Part shown: piece by piece, positions 7,736-14,817 of the stretch
How the letters are laid out: every line of letters starts with the position of its first letter
How positions within the stretch are numbered: position 1 is the stretch's first letter
DNA from: Gammaproteobacteria bacterium
GTDB taxonomy: Bacteria > Pseudomonadota > Gammaproteobacteria > Enterobacterales > Alteromonadaceae
Direction: 5' to 3'
DNA length: 14,817 nt
Assembly (NCBI GenBank): GCA_027484495.1
Contig: JAIXSW010000141.1
Coordinates: 1 to 14,817 of the forward strand
The notes under the pieces: generated by a model
What the model saw: only the letters and a program-made list of their open reading frames with translations
What the model was told of the DNA's origin: nothing
The model's database searches: none
Made by a program: the position numbers and the translations under genes

Positions 7736-9337
7736 ATGTTGATTATTGATTGTACACTAAGAGACGGCGGTTATTACAATCAGTGGGATTTCCCACTTGA
7801 AGTAATGAACCAGTATTTGCACACCATGGCCGACGCGGGTGTTGATATCGTTGAGCTTGGGCTCCGTTCTTTGATCAATGATGATTTCAAAGGTCCCTGC
7901 GCTTATACCACAGATGATTTTATCCTTAGCCTTCAAGTACCGGCGCAACTGCAGATCGCTGTGATGGTGAATGCTGTAGAGTTGTTAAAAGGTGAGAGTC
8001 TTGAGGCAGTGCTGACAAAGTTGTTCCCGACAGATGCTGTAAATGGTCCGGTGGACGTGGTGCGGGTTGCCTGCCATGTACATGAATTCGAGCGTGCGTT
8101 GCCAGCTTGTCAGTGGTTGAAACAACGAGGTTTTCTGGTTGGCTTTAACCTGATGCAGATAGCGGATCGCAGTCAGCAGGAAATCGAACAACTGGCAAAA
8201 GTGGCCGCAGACTATCCGCTGGACGCACTGTATTTTGCCGATAGTATGGGAAGTATGGATCCAGCCCAGACAGTACAGATTGTGCAATGGCTTCGCAGCC
8301 ATTGGCAGGGGGCTCTTGGTATCCACACGCACGACAATATGGGTTTGGCATTGCAAAATACGTTAGCTGCATTGGATGCCGGCGTCAGCTGGCTTGATGC
8401 AACTGTCACCGGCATGGGACGTGGACCAGGTAATGCGCGTACCGAAGAGCTGGTCATTGAAATTGCGGCCAGACGGGGTGGTAAAGTCAATTTCGTTCCG
8501 TTATTAGCGCTGATCCGCAGTTATTTTCAGCCATTAAAGAACAAATGTGGTTGGGGCTCTAACCCATATTATTATCTGTCCGGGAAGTTCGGCATCCATC
8601 CGACTTACATCCAGGAAATGCTGGGAGACAGCCGGTACAGCGAAGAAGACATCCTTGCGGCTATTGAATATCTGCGCACGACAGGTGGCAAGAAGTTCAG
8701 TAACCAGAATCTGGATGCCAGTCGACAGTTTTATCAGGGAGAAGGTCGAGGCAGCTGGCAACCAGCAGAGACTTTTCAGGGCCGCACGGTTTTGCTGTTG
8801 GGAACAGGCCCCGGCGTTGCTGCGCATAAACATGCGATCGAGCTCTATATCAGGCGGCAACAACCACTGGTGGTGGCTTTAAACACTCAGTCTGCGATTT
8901 CCCAGGAACTGATCGATTTGCGCATCGCCTGTCACCCGATGCGCTTGTTGGCCGACTGCAAAGTCTACCGAACATTGCCACAACCATTGATAACGCCGTT
9001 GTCGCAGTTACCAGAAGATATCCAACGCGAACTGGACGGCATTGATTGCTTCGATTTTGGTTTAACGCTGGTACCACAGCAATTCGAGTTCCATGCAACT
9101 TCTGCGGTGCTACCAACTTCGCTGGTGGCTTGTTATGCACTGGCAGTGGCTGCAGCAGGTCAAGCCGAAGAAGTATTGATGGCTGGTTTTGACGGTTATG
9201 CCGCAGAAGATCCACGTAATTCTGAAATGAATCGTCTGTTGGCGCTATATCAGGATGCAGAAGGTTCGGCGCCAATAACCGCCGTCACGCCAACTCGTTA
9301 TGAGTTGAAGTCGCGTAGTATTTACGGTTTGGTTTGA
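7736..9337 (+). CDS. HMGL-like (DmpG-type) pyruvate aldolase fused to a Rossmann-like domain
   Basis: The product has 533 residues from the ATG. Residues 1-270 are an HMGL-like TIM barrel: it opens IIDCTLRDGG, with catalytic R9-D10, carries the metal ligands H197 and H199 in GIHTHDNMG, and ends with the family signature GMGRGPGNARTEE (227-239). Known relatives (HMG-CoA lyase, 4-hydroxy-2-oxovalerate aldolase, isopropylmalate synthase) form or break carbon bonds next to a pyruvate- or acetate-like enolate with a divalent metal. Residues about 270-335 form a helical linker. Residues about 350-533 start with a strand and a G356-T-G-P-G360 loop, like MptE/DUF115-type or other nucleotide-binding domains; the function of this half is not known. 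There is no acylating acetaldehyde dehydrogenase nearby, which argues against the catabolic DmpG/DmpF role. A CMP-sugar transferase starts 12 nt downstream and a HAD phosphatase follows, so condensation of pyruvate with a sugar aldehyde to give a 3-deoxy-2-keto acid is the likeliest job (inference). Confidence 0.85.
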   Translation: MLIIDCTLRDGGYYNQWDFPLEVMNQYLHTMADAGVDIVELGLRSLINDDFKGPCAYTTDDFILSLQVPAQLQIAVMVNAVELLKGESLEAVLTKLFPTDAVNGPVDVVRVACHVHEFERALPACQWLKQRGFLVGFNLMQIADRSQQEIEQLAKVAADYPLDALYFADSMGSMDPAQTVQIVQWLRSHWQGALGIHTHDNMGLALQNTLAALDAGVSWLDATVTGMGRGPGNARTEELVIEIAARRGGKVNFVPLLALIRSYFQPLKNKCGWGSNPYYYLSGKFGIHPTYIQEMLGDSRYSEEDILAAIEYLRTTGGKKFSNQNLDASRQFYQGEGRGSWQPAETFQGRTVLLLGTGPGVAAHKHAIELYIRRQQPLVVALNTQSAISQELIDLRIACHPMRLLADCKVYRTLPQPLITPLSQLPEDIQRELDGIDCFDFGLTLVPQQFEFHATSAVLPTSLVACYALAVAAAGQAEEVLMAGFDGYAAEDPRNSEMNRLLALYQDAEGSAPITAVTPTRYELKSRSIYGLV

Positions 9338-9349
9338 TTAGGAAATTAT

Positions 9350-10036
9350 ATGTCTGTTCATGTGTTTTTGCCCTGCCGTAAAGGTAGCGAACGGGTGCCG
9401 AAGAAGAATATTGTTCCGTTTGCCGGTAAGCCTTTTGGCCTCGTCAGCATTAAACTGGAGCAATTGCTAAACTGTGCACTGGTAGATGAAGTGGTGCTGT
9501 CAACGAATGATGAAGATATTCTGAACTATGCGGATTCTTTATCATCAGCCAAACTAACCATTCATCACCGCTGTGATGAACTTAGTTCAAGTAGTACCAG
9601 TACAGATGAGCTGGTTGCTCATGCGTTAAGCCTAATTCCTGACGGCGATATTCTTTGGACTCATGTTACCTCGCCGTTTGTAAATTCAGCGGTTTACGCA
9701 CAAATTATTCAGCAGTATCAAAAAGCCTTGGCGGCAGGTTTTGATTCGCTGATGACCACCTCGAAGATTCATGGCTTTTTGTGGAACGAGCAAGGTCCGA
9801 TTAATTACGACCGAAAGATTGAGAAGTGGCCACGGACTCAGACAATACCGGCGGTGCACGAAATCAATAGTGCTGTATTTCTGGCCTCGGCAGAAATTTA
9901 CCGGCAGATGAACGATCGGATTGGCGCGAAACCGTTTTTATATCCTCTGGACAAAATAACCAGTCAGGACATTGATTGGAAAGAAGATTTCATTTTGGCG
10001 GAAATGATGGTTCAAGCTGGGCTGGTGCAATTATGA
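9350..10036 (+). CDS. CMP-sugar-acid cytidylyltransferase (acylneuraminate cytidylyltransferase family)
   Basis: The product has 228 residues, the usual size for the single-domain family. It couples CTP to the anomeric hydroxyl of a 2-keto sugar acid, giving the CMP-activated donor and pyrophosphate. The N-terminal LPCRKGSERVPKKN (residues 7-20) is the CTP-binding P-loop-like motif of NeuA/KdsB/PseF enzymes. STNDEDIL (51-58), TSPF (107-110), EINSAVFLA (171-179) and the C-terminal DIDWKEDFILAE (207-218) are the further conserved sugar- and metal-site segments. TAGGA lies 6 nt before the ATG. The gene sits 12 nt after the aldolase and overlaps the phosphatase start in an ATGA junction, so the three are surely cotranslated. 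The product class (CMP-ulosonate or nonulosonate) is firm; which sugar acid is used cannot be told, and no NeuB-type synthase is present in the window. Confidence 0.93.
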   Translation: MSVHVFLPCRKGSERVPKKNIVPFAGKPFGLVSIKLEQLLNCALVDEVVLSTNDEDILNYADSLSSAKLTIHHRCDELSSSSTSTDELVAHALSLIPDGDILWTHVTSPFVNSAVYAQIIQQYQKALAAGFDSLMTTSKIHGFLWNEQGPINYDRKIEKWPRTQTIPAVHEINSAVFLASAEIYRQMNDRIGAKPFLYPLDKITSQDIDWKEDFILAEMMVQAGLVQL

Positions 10037-10716
10037 TGCTGCGGAATTATCAGACGCTCGTTTTCGATTGTGATGGCGTGGTGTTGAATTCCAACAAAGT
10101 CAAAACTGAAGCTTTTTACCAAGTGGCGCTGCGTTTTGGCGAAGATGCCGCCCGCCGCATGGTGGAATACCATGTGGCGCGTGGTGGCGTGTCACGTTAT
10201 TTGAAGTTTGAATGGTTGCTGCGTGAAGTCGTTGGGGTTGTGGATCCTTTGGTATTACAACAGTTGTTGCAGAGTTATAGTGCCGAAGTGCAACAGGGGC
10301 TCTTGAACTGTGATATCGCCTCCGGTCTTGATGAGTTGCGCCAGCTGACAGCTACTGCAAACTGGTTAATTGTATCTGGTGGTGATCAGGCAGAATTACG
10401 TGATGTTTTTACCCTGCGTGGTATTTCGGCCTTGTTTGATAGCGGGATTTTCGGCAGTCCGGACAGCAAAGATGTCATCCTGGCGCGGGAAATCGGCAAG
10501 CTGAATATTCGGCAGCCGGCCTTATTTTTAGGTGACAGCCAGTATGACCATCAGGCTGCAACCACTGCAGGTTTGGATTTTGTATTTCTGTCAGGTTGGA
10601 GTGAGTTTTCTGGTTTCCGGCCTTATTGTGAAGCACACCAAATCCCGGTGGTCGACAGTATTTCCGTTTTATGTAGAAATGCACAGGCAGATCAATCAAC
10701 AAAATCAATAAGATGA
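10033..10716 (+). CDS. HAD-superfamily phosphatase (subfamily IA-like)
   Basis: The product has 227 residues. All four HAD motifs are present: VFDCDGVVL with nucleophile D12 and acid D14, S115 in LIVSGGD, K146 in GSPDSKDV, and FLGDSQYD with D168 and D172. A helical cap of about 80 residues sits between motifs I and II, as in phosphoglycolate-phosphatase-like type IA members, so this is not the small capless KdsC form. The ATG at 10033 forms an ATGA overlap with the preceding stop; an upstream in-frame ATG at 9976 lies well inside that gene and would add 19 unlikely residues. The context suggests it removes the phosphate from a sugar-acid phosphate before CMP activation, the role KdsC-type phosphatases fill in Kdo-like pathways (inference). 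It is the last gene of its operon. Confidence 0.9.
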   Translation: MMLRNYQTLVFDCDGVVLNSNKVKTEAFYQVALRFGEDAARRMVEYHVARGGVSRYLKFEWLLREVVGVVDPLVLQQLLQSYSAEVQQGLLNCDIASGLDELRQLTATANWLIVSGGDQAELRDVFTLRGISALFDSGIFGSPDSKDVILAREIGKLNIRQPALFLGDSQYDHQAATTAGLDFVFLSGWSEFSGFRPYCEAHQIPVVDSISVLCRNAQADQSTKSIR

Positions 10717-11148
10717 AGATGTGCTTGAAGTTTGAATCTGCAGCATGTCAGATTGCCACTGATAACAATATTCCCCGTTTGGGGTGCATCTTGATTTAAC
10801 GAGGTTAATTCTATTTTCAGCCTGCCTGGAGCGAAAGTGGAACAAATGTTAATTATTTATTTGAATAACAGCGTTTAAATAGTTTTGTGCTCCTCAAATT
10901 TTATCTTTTTATTTAATTGCACCAATTTTTTTAATGTATTCGCATAAAATCACTCAAACAAAACACTGGATAAATACAGTCTTATTTTTTGCTACTTCGC
11001 AGTGTGCAATAATTTCTGGACCTAAATCATATACTTTGTAGAGATTTGAGAGCCAGATACTATAAATTTGCCTCACAACAAACACCTGTTCTAAACTGGA
11101 CCCATTAAGTTGTTCACACAATTCCAAGTACCAGAATAGGAGTCAAGC
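10717..11148. other. AT-rich intergenic region between phosphatase and beta-helix genes
   Basis: No coding frame of note was seen in these 432 bp. Shortly after the phosphatase stop there are weak hairpins: CCCC/GGGG arms at 10773-10776 and 10781-10784 with a GTTT loop, enclosed by AAGATG (10716-10721) and CATCTT (10787-10792). No T-run follows, so this is at best a poor terminator. The stretch 10840-10960 is very AT-rich and could serve as an upstream promoter element. The right part holds the putative promoter and the ribosome binding site of the next gene. Confidence 0.6.
11035..11063 (+). promoter_or_regulatory. Possible sigma70 promoter of the beta-helix gene
   Basis: TTTGTA at 11035-11040 and TACTAT at 11058-11063 are separated by 17 nt, the ideal spacing, and lie about 85 nt before the ATG. 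Each hexamer differs from consensus at two positions, and the surrounding DNA is AT-rich, so chance is a real alternative. Confidence 0.3.
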
Positions 11149-13140
11149 ATGCTAGTTAAAATAACTAAAATTACCGCTTTGCTTGGTTTGGCACTGTCCT
11201 TTAGCAGTCATGCCGCCAACCTCGTGCAATTTCAGGCAGGCCAAACGGCCCGTGCCGCAGATGTAAACGCAAACTTCAATGCGCTAAATAGCGAACTGGC
11301 AGGGCTGAAATCGTTTAATAATCTGACTAACGAGCAGATCAGTGCGTTAAAAGCAGCCCTGCAGAGCAAAGGCTTGCGCTGGGTTGATCAGGCGGTGGAC
11401 TGTACGAACAACCCAAAAGCGTTGATGGATCTTTATGCTGCTGAGGGCGCTGGTCTGGTTTATATGAGCCTGAAGCTGAAGGGGGATTGTCATGCCAATC
11501 TGTCACAGCAGTTTCATGGTCTGACTCTTAGCTTGTATGCAGACCCCGCAGAACCGGCCCGGTTGCTACCTGATGGGACATCCTGGGCAGTCGGTGGCAG
11601 CTTTAACGGTGGTTTATATTTGAATAACCTCACTTTGCTGCCGCCAGCCAATTCAACGGCGGTGCTCTATTCCCGTGTATCGCAAGGTTCTGTTGACAAC
11701 ACCATCATCGAAGGTGGCGCCAATGGCGTCATTATTCAGGCGGGAGCCCAAGCCTATATCTTCAATACTCAGATCAAAAATACCCAGTCCAATGGGATCC
11801 GTGTCATGAGTGGTGGTAACTTGCGGCTATTCCACACGTTACCAAATACTAAAGTGGTTGATACCACGCGGGGCAACGGTATTGCCGCAGAGCAGGCAGA
11901 AATCGGTATTGGCTCTTCGATATCAGTGAAGGCTCCACTCGCTTTTCAAGTGACGGCCAATGGTTCTATTGCACAAACGGTCTCGCAAACGCCGAACCGG
12001 ATCACTGCCGAGGGTAATGTCTCCTTAGCTACCGATGCGCAATTTCATGCGCAGGAACTGGTGTTCACCGGCAACTTGAATGTTCACCAAGCAAAAATAA
12101 CCACCAGCTATCTGGAAGTTTTGGGGAATGTGAACCTCAACGACAGTGCATCGGCATTCAGTCAGGCTCTGAAGATCGAAGGGCAGACCTTTATGGCTGC
12201 ATCCAATTTAACAGTGAATAACAACAGCGATATAACCGGCAAAATAAACGCCGGGCGCGGCAGTAGCCTTATATTGAAAAAAGGTGTGCTGCGGGCCTTA
12301 AACCCTTCATCAATGGATTACCAACAAGCGATTGCTTTAGAGCTGAATGATGGTTCTACCGCATTTTTTGGTGATTATCGCGACCCCGCGAACGCCAGCG
12401 ATCCCGCGGCTTTTGTTATTAATGGTCAGCTGAATATGTCGCAGGCTACTTTTAATACAGAGTGGGCAGCAGTAAATGGTGGTATAAGCGCTGAATCAAC
12501 CAAAGTTCGTTTGAATAATTCGGTACTGAATGCACCTGGCCGTTCGGAAAATGACCTTAACCCGGTTAGTCTAAACAGCAACTCGGCATTAGTGTTACGA
12601 AATTCAGATGTGTTTACCAATGGTTTAAATGCTGCAAGTTCAGTAATGACTGCGAGTGACGCTGATTTTGGCAGCAGTAAACTTAATTTTTCTCAAGGTG
12701 CCACCGCCGATCTTAGTAACTGTGTAGGGAGTGGTCATATTAACTTAGACAGCTCCCGGGTGAATCTGAACAACTGTCAGATGGGCGATTCAACGATGTA
12801 TGCCGGTTTGGGCAGTTCAGCCCGGATTTATGGTGGCCAGATTGGTGTCGTACATATTGACCTCGGCGCAAATGTTTCAATGTCTTATATGACATTAACC
12901 GGTAACGGCCAGATGCCGTGGGGCGATCAGAATTACCACGTTGGTCCTAACGCAATGATGACGTTACAAGCCGTTACTTTAAACAAAACCAAGCATTTCC
13001 ATATTGATGGGGTGCTGCGTATTACTGATAATTCTGCATTGTCGAATTCCACGCTGTTCTGCGGCAGTCGAGGTTATACACAGTGGTGGAATCAGACCGC
13101 AGCGACTTTAGCTAGTATTGGTTCTTGTCCAGCACCATAA
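11149..13140 (+). CDS. Secreted parallel beta-helix surface protein
   Basis: The product has 663 residues; its ATG has AGGAG 6 nt upstream. Residues 1-22 are a Sec signal peptide (KITK, a hydrophobic core, then SHA before ANL), so the protein leaves the cytoplasm. Just after it comes FQAGQTARAADVNANFNAL (28-46), an N-terminal motif shared by many exported adhesin- or tail-fibre-like proteins, then a short helical stretch to about 75. Residues about 90-640 are rich in short strands, Asn/Gly/Ser turns and repeated N-G-I/L-x-V patterns (for instance NGVIIQAGAQAYIFNTQIKN, 190-209), as in right-handed parallel beta-helices of polysaccharide-binding or -cleaving proteins. Six cysteines (near 85, 114, 525, 542 and two in the last 25 residues) could form disulfides in the envelope. 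No catalytic pectate-lyase residues or anchor were recognised. It may bind the cell's glycan or act as an adhesin (inference). It is a single-gene unit ending in a strong terminator. Confidence 0.82.
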   Translation: MLVKITKITALLGLALSFSSHAANLVQFQAGQTARAADVNANFNALNSELAGLKSFNNLTNEQISALKAALQSKGLRWVDQAVDCTNNPKALMDLYAAEGAGLVYMSLKLKGDCHANLSQQFHGLTLSLYADPAEPARLLPDGTSWAVGGSFNGGLYLNNLTLLPPANSTAVLYSRVSQGSVDNTIIEGGANGVIIQAGAQAYIFNTQIKNTQSNGIRVMSGGNLRLFHTLPNTKVVDTTRGNGIAAEQAEIGIGSSISVKAPLAFQVTANGSIAQTVSQTPNRITAEGNVSLATDAQFHAQELVFTGNLNVHQAKITTSYLEVLGNVNLNDSASAFSQALKIEGQTFMAASNLTVNNNSDITGKINAGRGSSLILKKGVLRALNPSSMDYQQAIALELNDGSTAFFGDYRDPANASDPAAFVINGQLNMSQATFNTEWAAVNGGISAESTKVRLNNSVLNAPGRSENDLNPVSLNSNSALVLRNSDVFTNGLNAASSVMTASDADFGSSKLNFSQGATADLSNCVGSGHINLDSSRVNLNNCQMGDSTMYAGLGSSARIYGGQIGVVHIDLGANVSMSYMTLTGNGQMPWGDQNYHVGPNAMMTLQAVTLNKTKHFHIDGVLRITDNSALSNSTLFCGSRGYTQWWNQTAATLASIGSCPAP

Positions 13141-13186
13141 AAGTAATTATTAAACTTTTTAGTAGTTTGCCGATCGTTTCTCTCAG

Positions 13187-13221
13187 ATGGCAACCGGATA
13201 ACCGGTTGCCATTTTTATTTT
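13187..13221 (+). terminator. Rho-independent terminator after the beta-helix gene
   Basis: A perfect 11-bp stem (ATGGCAACCGG at 13187-13197 with CCGGTTGCCAT at 13202-13212) closes a 4-nt loop (ATAA) and runs straight into TTTTTATTTT. It starts 46 nt after the stop codon. Transcription of the beta-helix gene should end here, separating it from the next gene. Confidence 0.95.
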
Positions 13222-13574
13222 CTGGGAACAAAGAGATTCTAAACTTGCCGCATTGAACGACATCCATTTTAGTGTAATGATGTTCCGACTGAAGGGCCGA
13301 ATCTGTGTACGACCAAAGGGAAGGATGACGCTGGTTTATTCAACTGGCAAAAAGGATTGGCTCGATCGTTGGTTTCATTTGAAAAAACCTGCCTGTCTGA
13401 TCAGTTCGTAGTTGAACGAATTCCATCTGCCGAGATTATCCTGGTTCAGGACTCCTGTAATTTAAACCCTGATTTTGGGCTTGTGTTTGTTTCATGCAAG
13501 CGTGGTCGTGGCAGCACATAGTTTTATTTTAAAATTTCTAACTAATCATGTGATTTGAAATCCAGGAGTATTGT
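13222..13574. other. Intergenic region with a start-less open frame
   Basis: These 353 bp lie between the terminator and the next gene. One + frame is open from 13273 to the TAG at 13519-13521 (82 codons) but has no ATG or GTG in a useful place and no ribosome binding site, so it is not called as a gene. Its composition (four to five cysteines, a balanced residue mix) is protein-like enough that it might be a gene remnant. The last 60 bp before the next ATG are AT-rich and probably hold its promoter, but no convincing pair of hexamers was found. Confidence 0.5.
13564..13568 (+). promoter_or_regulatory. Ribosome binding site of the last gene
   Basis: AGGAG lies 6 nt upstream of the ATG at 13575 and selects this frame over an overlapping 84-codon frame that starts at a TTG at 13571. 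Confidence 0.75.
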
Positions 13575-14817
13575 ATGCGAAGGAATGTGATGGGTATTTT
13601 CTTGCTGTTATCGATGAGTTTTATCAGCACAGCGCAAGCGCAGGAAAAGCCAGCCAGCTACATCAATACCTACTATTTATACCAATCACAGCAAATGCAG
13701 CCGAGAACCCAGAACATCGGGATATTGACGCTAACTGCCAACGGCGGGCGTCTGGTCACGACTGCAGCAGATTTAGAATTAGATTGGGTCCTGAACGCCG
13801 AACAAAAGCTGGTGTTAACATTTAAAGACAATGTGGTCAGTACTTCATTCCAGAGTAAATCTTGCGGCGACCCTCAAGTCGCGCAGAAAAAAGTCAGCAC
13901 GATTTATCAATCGATGGTGATTGACGTTGCCGAGCTAGGCCCGACTGGTGGGCGCTTCGCAACGCAGCTGAATGTATTGCAGGACTATGAAGACCCAGGC
14001 TGCCCTGACCAACAACAACAGTTACTCAGCGACCCGTCAGTGACCACAAAAGCCGGTTTACGTCAGCCCACTGAATTTCTGCGTGCTGGGAATATTAATA
14101 TTCCGTTGTCGCTGCAACCCGCCATTACCGAACCACTGACAACGCCAACGGTCAATGGCAACATTGATATCCAGTCGGCGATGATCAATTTCAATTACAG
14201 CGCCGGAGCTACCAGCGGCACAGGAACCTTGTTTGTGCCTGGTATGTCCAGCAAAGGGCTTTGGACTTATACGCCGCTAGCAGTCAACTGGTCTGTGGTG
14301 GCGGACGAGCAAGTGCTGCGGATCAATGGCAACGGCATTCAGCTGCAACTCGCCTACGTGCGGGATGATGTGACCGGGTGGCCGCTGGTAAGTGTTATCA
14401 ATACGGATAATCAGCGTAGCAATAAATGGTTTGCCGCCGCGTCGTTAAATGCGGTTGAGCAACTCGCGGCATGGACTTCGCAAAACATTCCTGGCATTTA
14501 CGAATTCCGCCAAATCGCCAATGCAGCCCAGACCAAAAATTATTTTTGGTTTGAGTTAAACCCAAATGGCCATGGATTTGCAGTACAGACCTCAGACCGC
14601 AATGCTGATGGGAATTTATCTGACAATGAAATTGTGCAATATCCGCTGCGCTGGCAGCTCAGCAACACAGGGAAGCTGTTGGTCAGGCGGTATATGACCG
14701 TGAATAACCAGCCGTGCCTGCCGGCCGAATTTAACCCAGCCTATAATGCTGAATGTATGACATCTACCGAGCGGGACATGACATTGTTGCGCCAAAGCTT
14801 ATTCAATAATGAAGCCG
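13575..14817 (+). CDS. Secreted protein of unknown family with EF-hand-like loop, 3' partial
   Basis: The frame is open for 414 codons from the ATG to the window edge with no stop, so the C-terminus is missing. Residues 1-22 are a clear signal peptide (MRR, a hydrophobic core of Ile/Leu/Met/Phe, then TAQA before QEK). The mature part is rich in beta strands, Asn, Gln, Thr and Gly with no membrane segment, as expected for a periplasmic, outer-surface or released protein. Four cysteines (97, 143, 381, 394) could pair. Residues 341-352 (DRNADGNLSDNE) fit the 12-residue EF-hand calcium loop, with Asp, Asn, Asp at positions 1, 3, 5, Gly at 6, Leu at 8 and Glu at 12; similar loops occur in dockerins and secreted adhesins. 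No enzyme family was recognised. The strong terminator upstream makes this a separate transcription unit. The gene itself is certain from length, start signals and signal peptide. Confidence 0.85.
   Translation, partial: MRRNVMGIFLLLSMSFISTAQAQEKPASYINTYYLYQSQQMQPRTQNIGILTLTANGGRLVTTAADLELDWVLNAEQKLVLTFKDNVVSTSFQSKSCGDPQVAQKKVSTIYQSMVIDVAELGPTGGRFATQLNVLQDYEDPGCPDQQQQLLSDPSVTTKAGLRQPTEFLRAGNINIPLSLQPAITEPLTTPTVNGNIDIQSAMINFNYSAGATSGTGTLFVPGMSSKGLWTYTPLAVNWSVVADEQVLRINGNGIQLQLAYVRDDVTGWPLVSVINTDNQRSNKWFAAASLNAVEQLAAWTSQNIPGIYEFRQIANAAQTKNYFWFELNPNGHGFAVQTSDRNADGNLSDNEIVQYPLRWQLSNTGKLLVRRYMTVNNQPCLPAEFNPAYNAECMTSTERDMTLLRQSLFNNEA

Noticed and set aside
8850..9275. A 141-codon frame on the - strand within the aldolase gene, with several other - strand frames around it.
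   Set aside because: They lie opposite a clearly conserved enzyme, have no ribosome binding sites and show no recognisable protein motifs.
10773..10784. CCCC-GTTT-GGGG hairpin as a terminator of the CMP-sugar operon.
   Set aside because: The stem is only 4 bp and no T-run follows; it is mentioned only in the intergenic entry.
11016..11109. Two loosely similar CTGGACC-containing stretches (near 11016 and 11096) as possible repeated operators.
   Set aside because: They share only about seven consecutive bases and differ after that; not enough to call a repeat.
11094..11116. ACTGGACCCATTAAGTTGTTC resembles the end of some IS3-family elements.
   Set aside because: Only a single short copy is present, with no partner inverted repeat and no transposase fragment nearby, so chance similarity is likely.
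13571..13825. An 84-codon frame starting at TTG 13571.
   Set aside because: It overlaps the real gene in another frame; the AGGAG site, the signal peptide and 414 uninterrupted codons all favour the ATG at 13575.

Overview
This window holds a surface-glycan (capsule, O-antigen or flagellin-glycan type) gene block followed by two genes for secreted proteins. All genes read on the + strand. Secretion signals, codon use and the closest recognisable families suggest a gammaproteobacterium, possibly of the Alteromonadales/Chromatiales type (Rheinheimera- or Shewanella-like). That placement is an inference, because no taxonomic marker is present.

Left part (1-7634): a run of four closely packed genes. 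They are a two-domain glycosyltransferase cut by the left window edge, a heparinase II/III-type polysaccharide lyase without a signal peptide, an 803-residue protein of which a glycosyltransferase-like middle and an alpha/beta-hydrolase-like C-terminus can be recognised, and a putative rhamnosyltransferase. Two of the three junctions are 11-nt gene overlaps. Base composition drops sharply inside the first gene, at about position 1390, from roughly 50% to 25-40% GC, and stays low until about 7735. The AT-rich block therefore looks like a separately acquired cassette whose left border lies inside a coding region.

Middle part (7736-10716): a tight three-gene set of normal composition. It contains an HMGL-like pyruvate aldolase fused to a second Rossmann-like domain, a CMP-sugar (NeuA/KdsB-like) cytidylyltransferase, and a HAD phosphatase. 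The set looks like a pathway for a CMP-activated 3-deoxy-2-keto sugar acid in which the usual PEP-dependent NeuB/KdsA synthase is replaced by an HMGL-fold aldolase. This is the most interesting candidate system in the window. A 24-nt near-palindrome sits just upstream of it.

Right part (10717-14817): a 432-bp AT-rich intergenic region with possible promoter elements leads to a secreted parallel beta-helix protein. That gene ends in a very clear Rho-independent terminator. After a 353-bp gap an independent gene begins that encodes a secreted protein of unknown family with an EF-hand-like calcium loop; it runs off the right edge. No tRNA, rRNA, CRISPR array or intact insertion sequence was seen.
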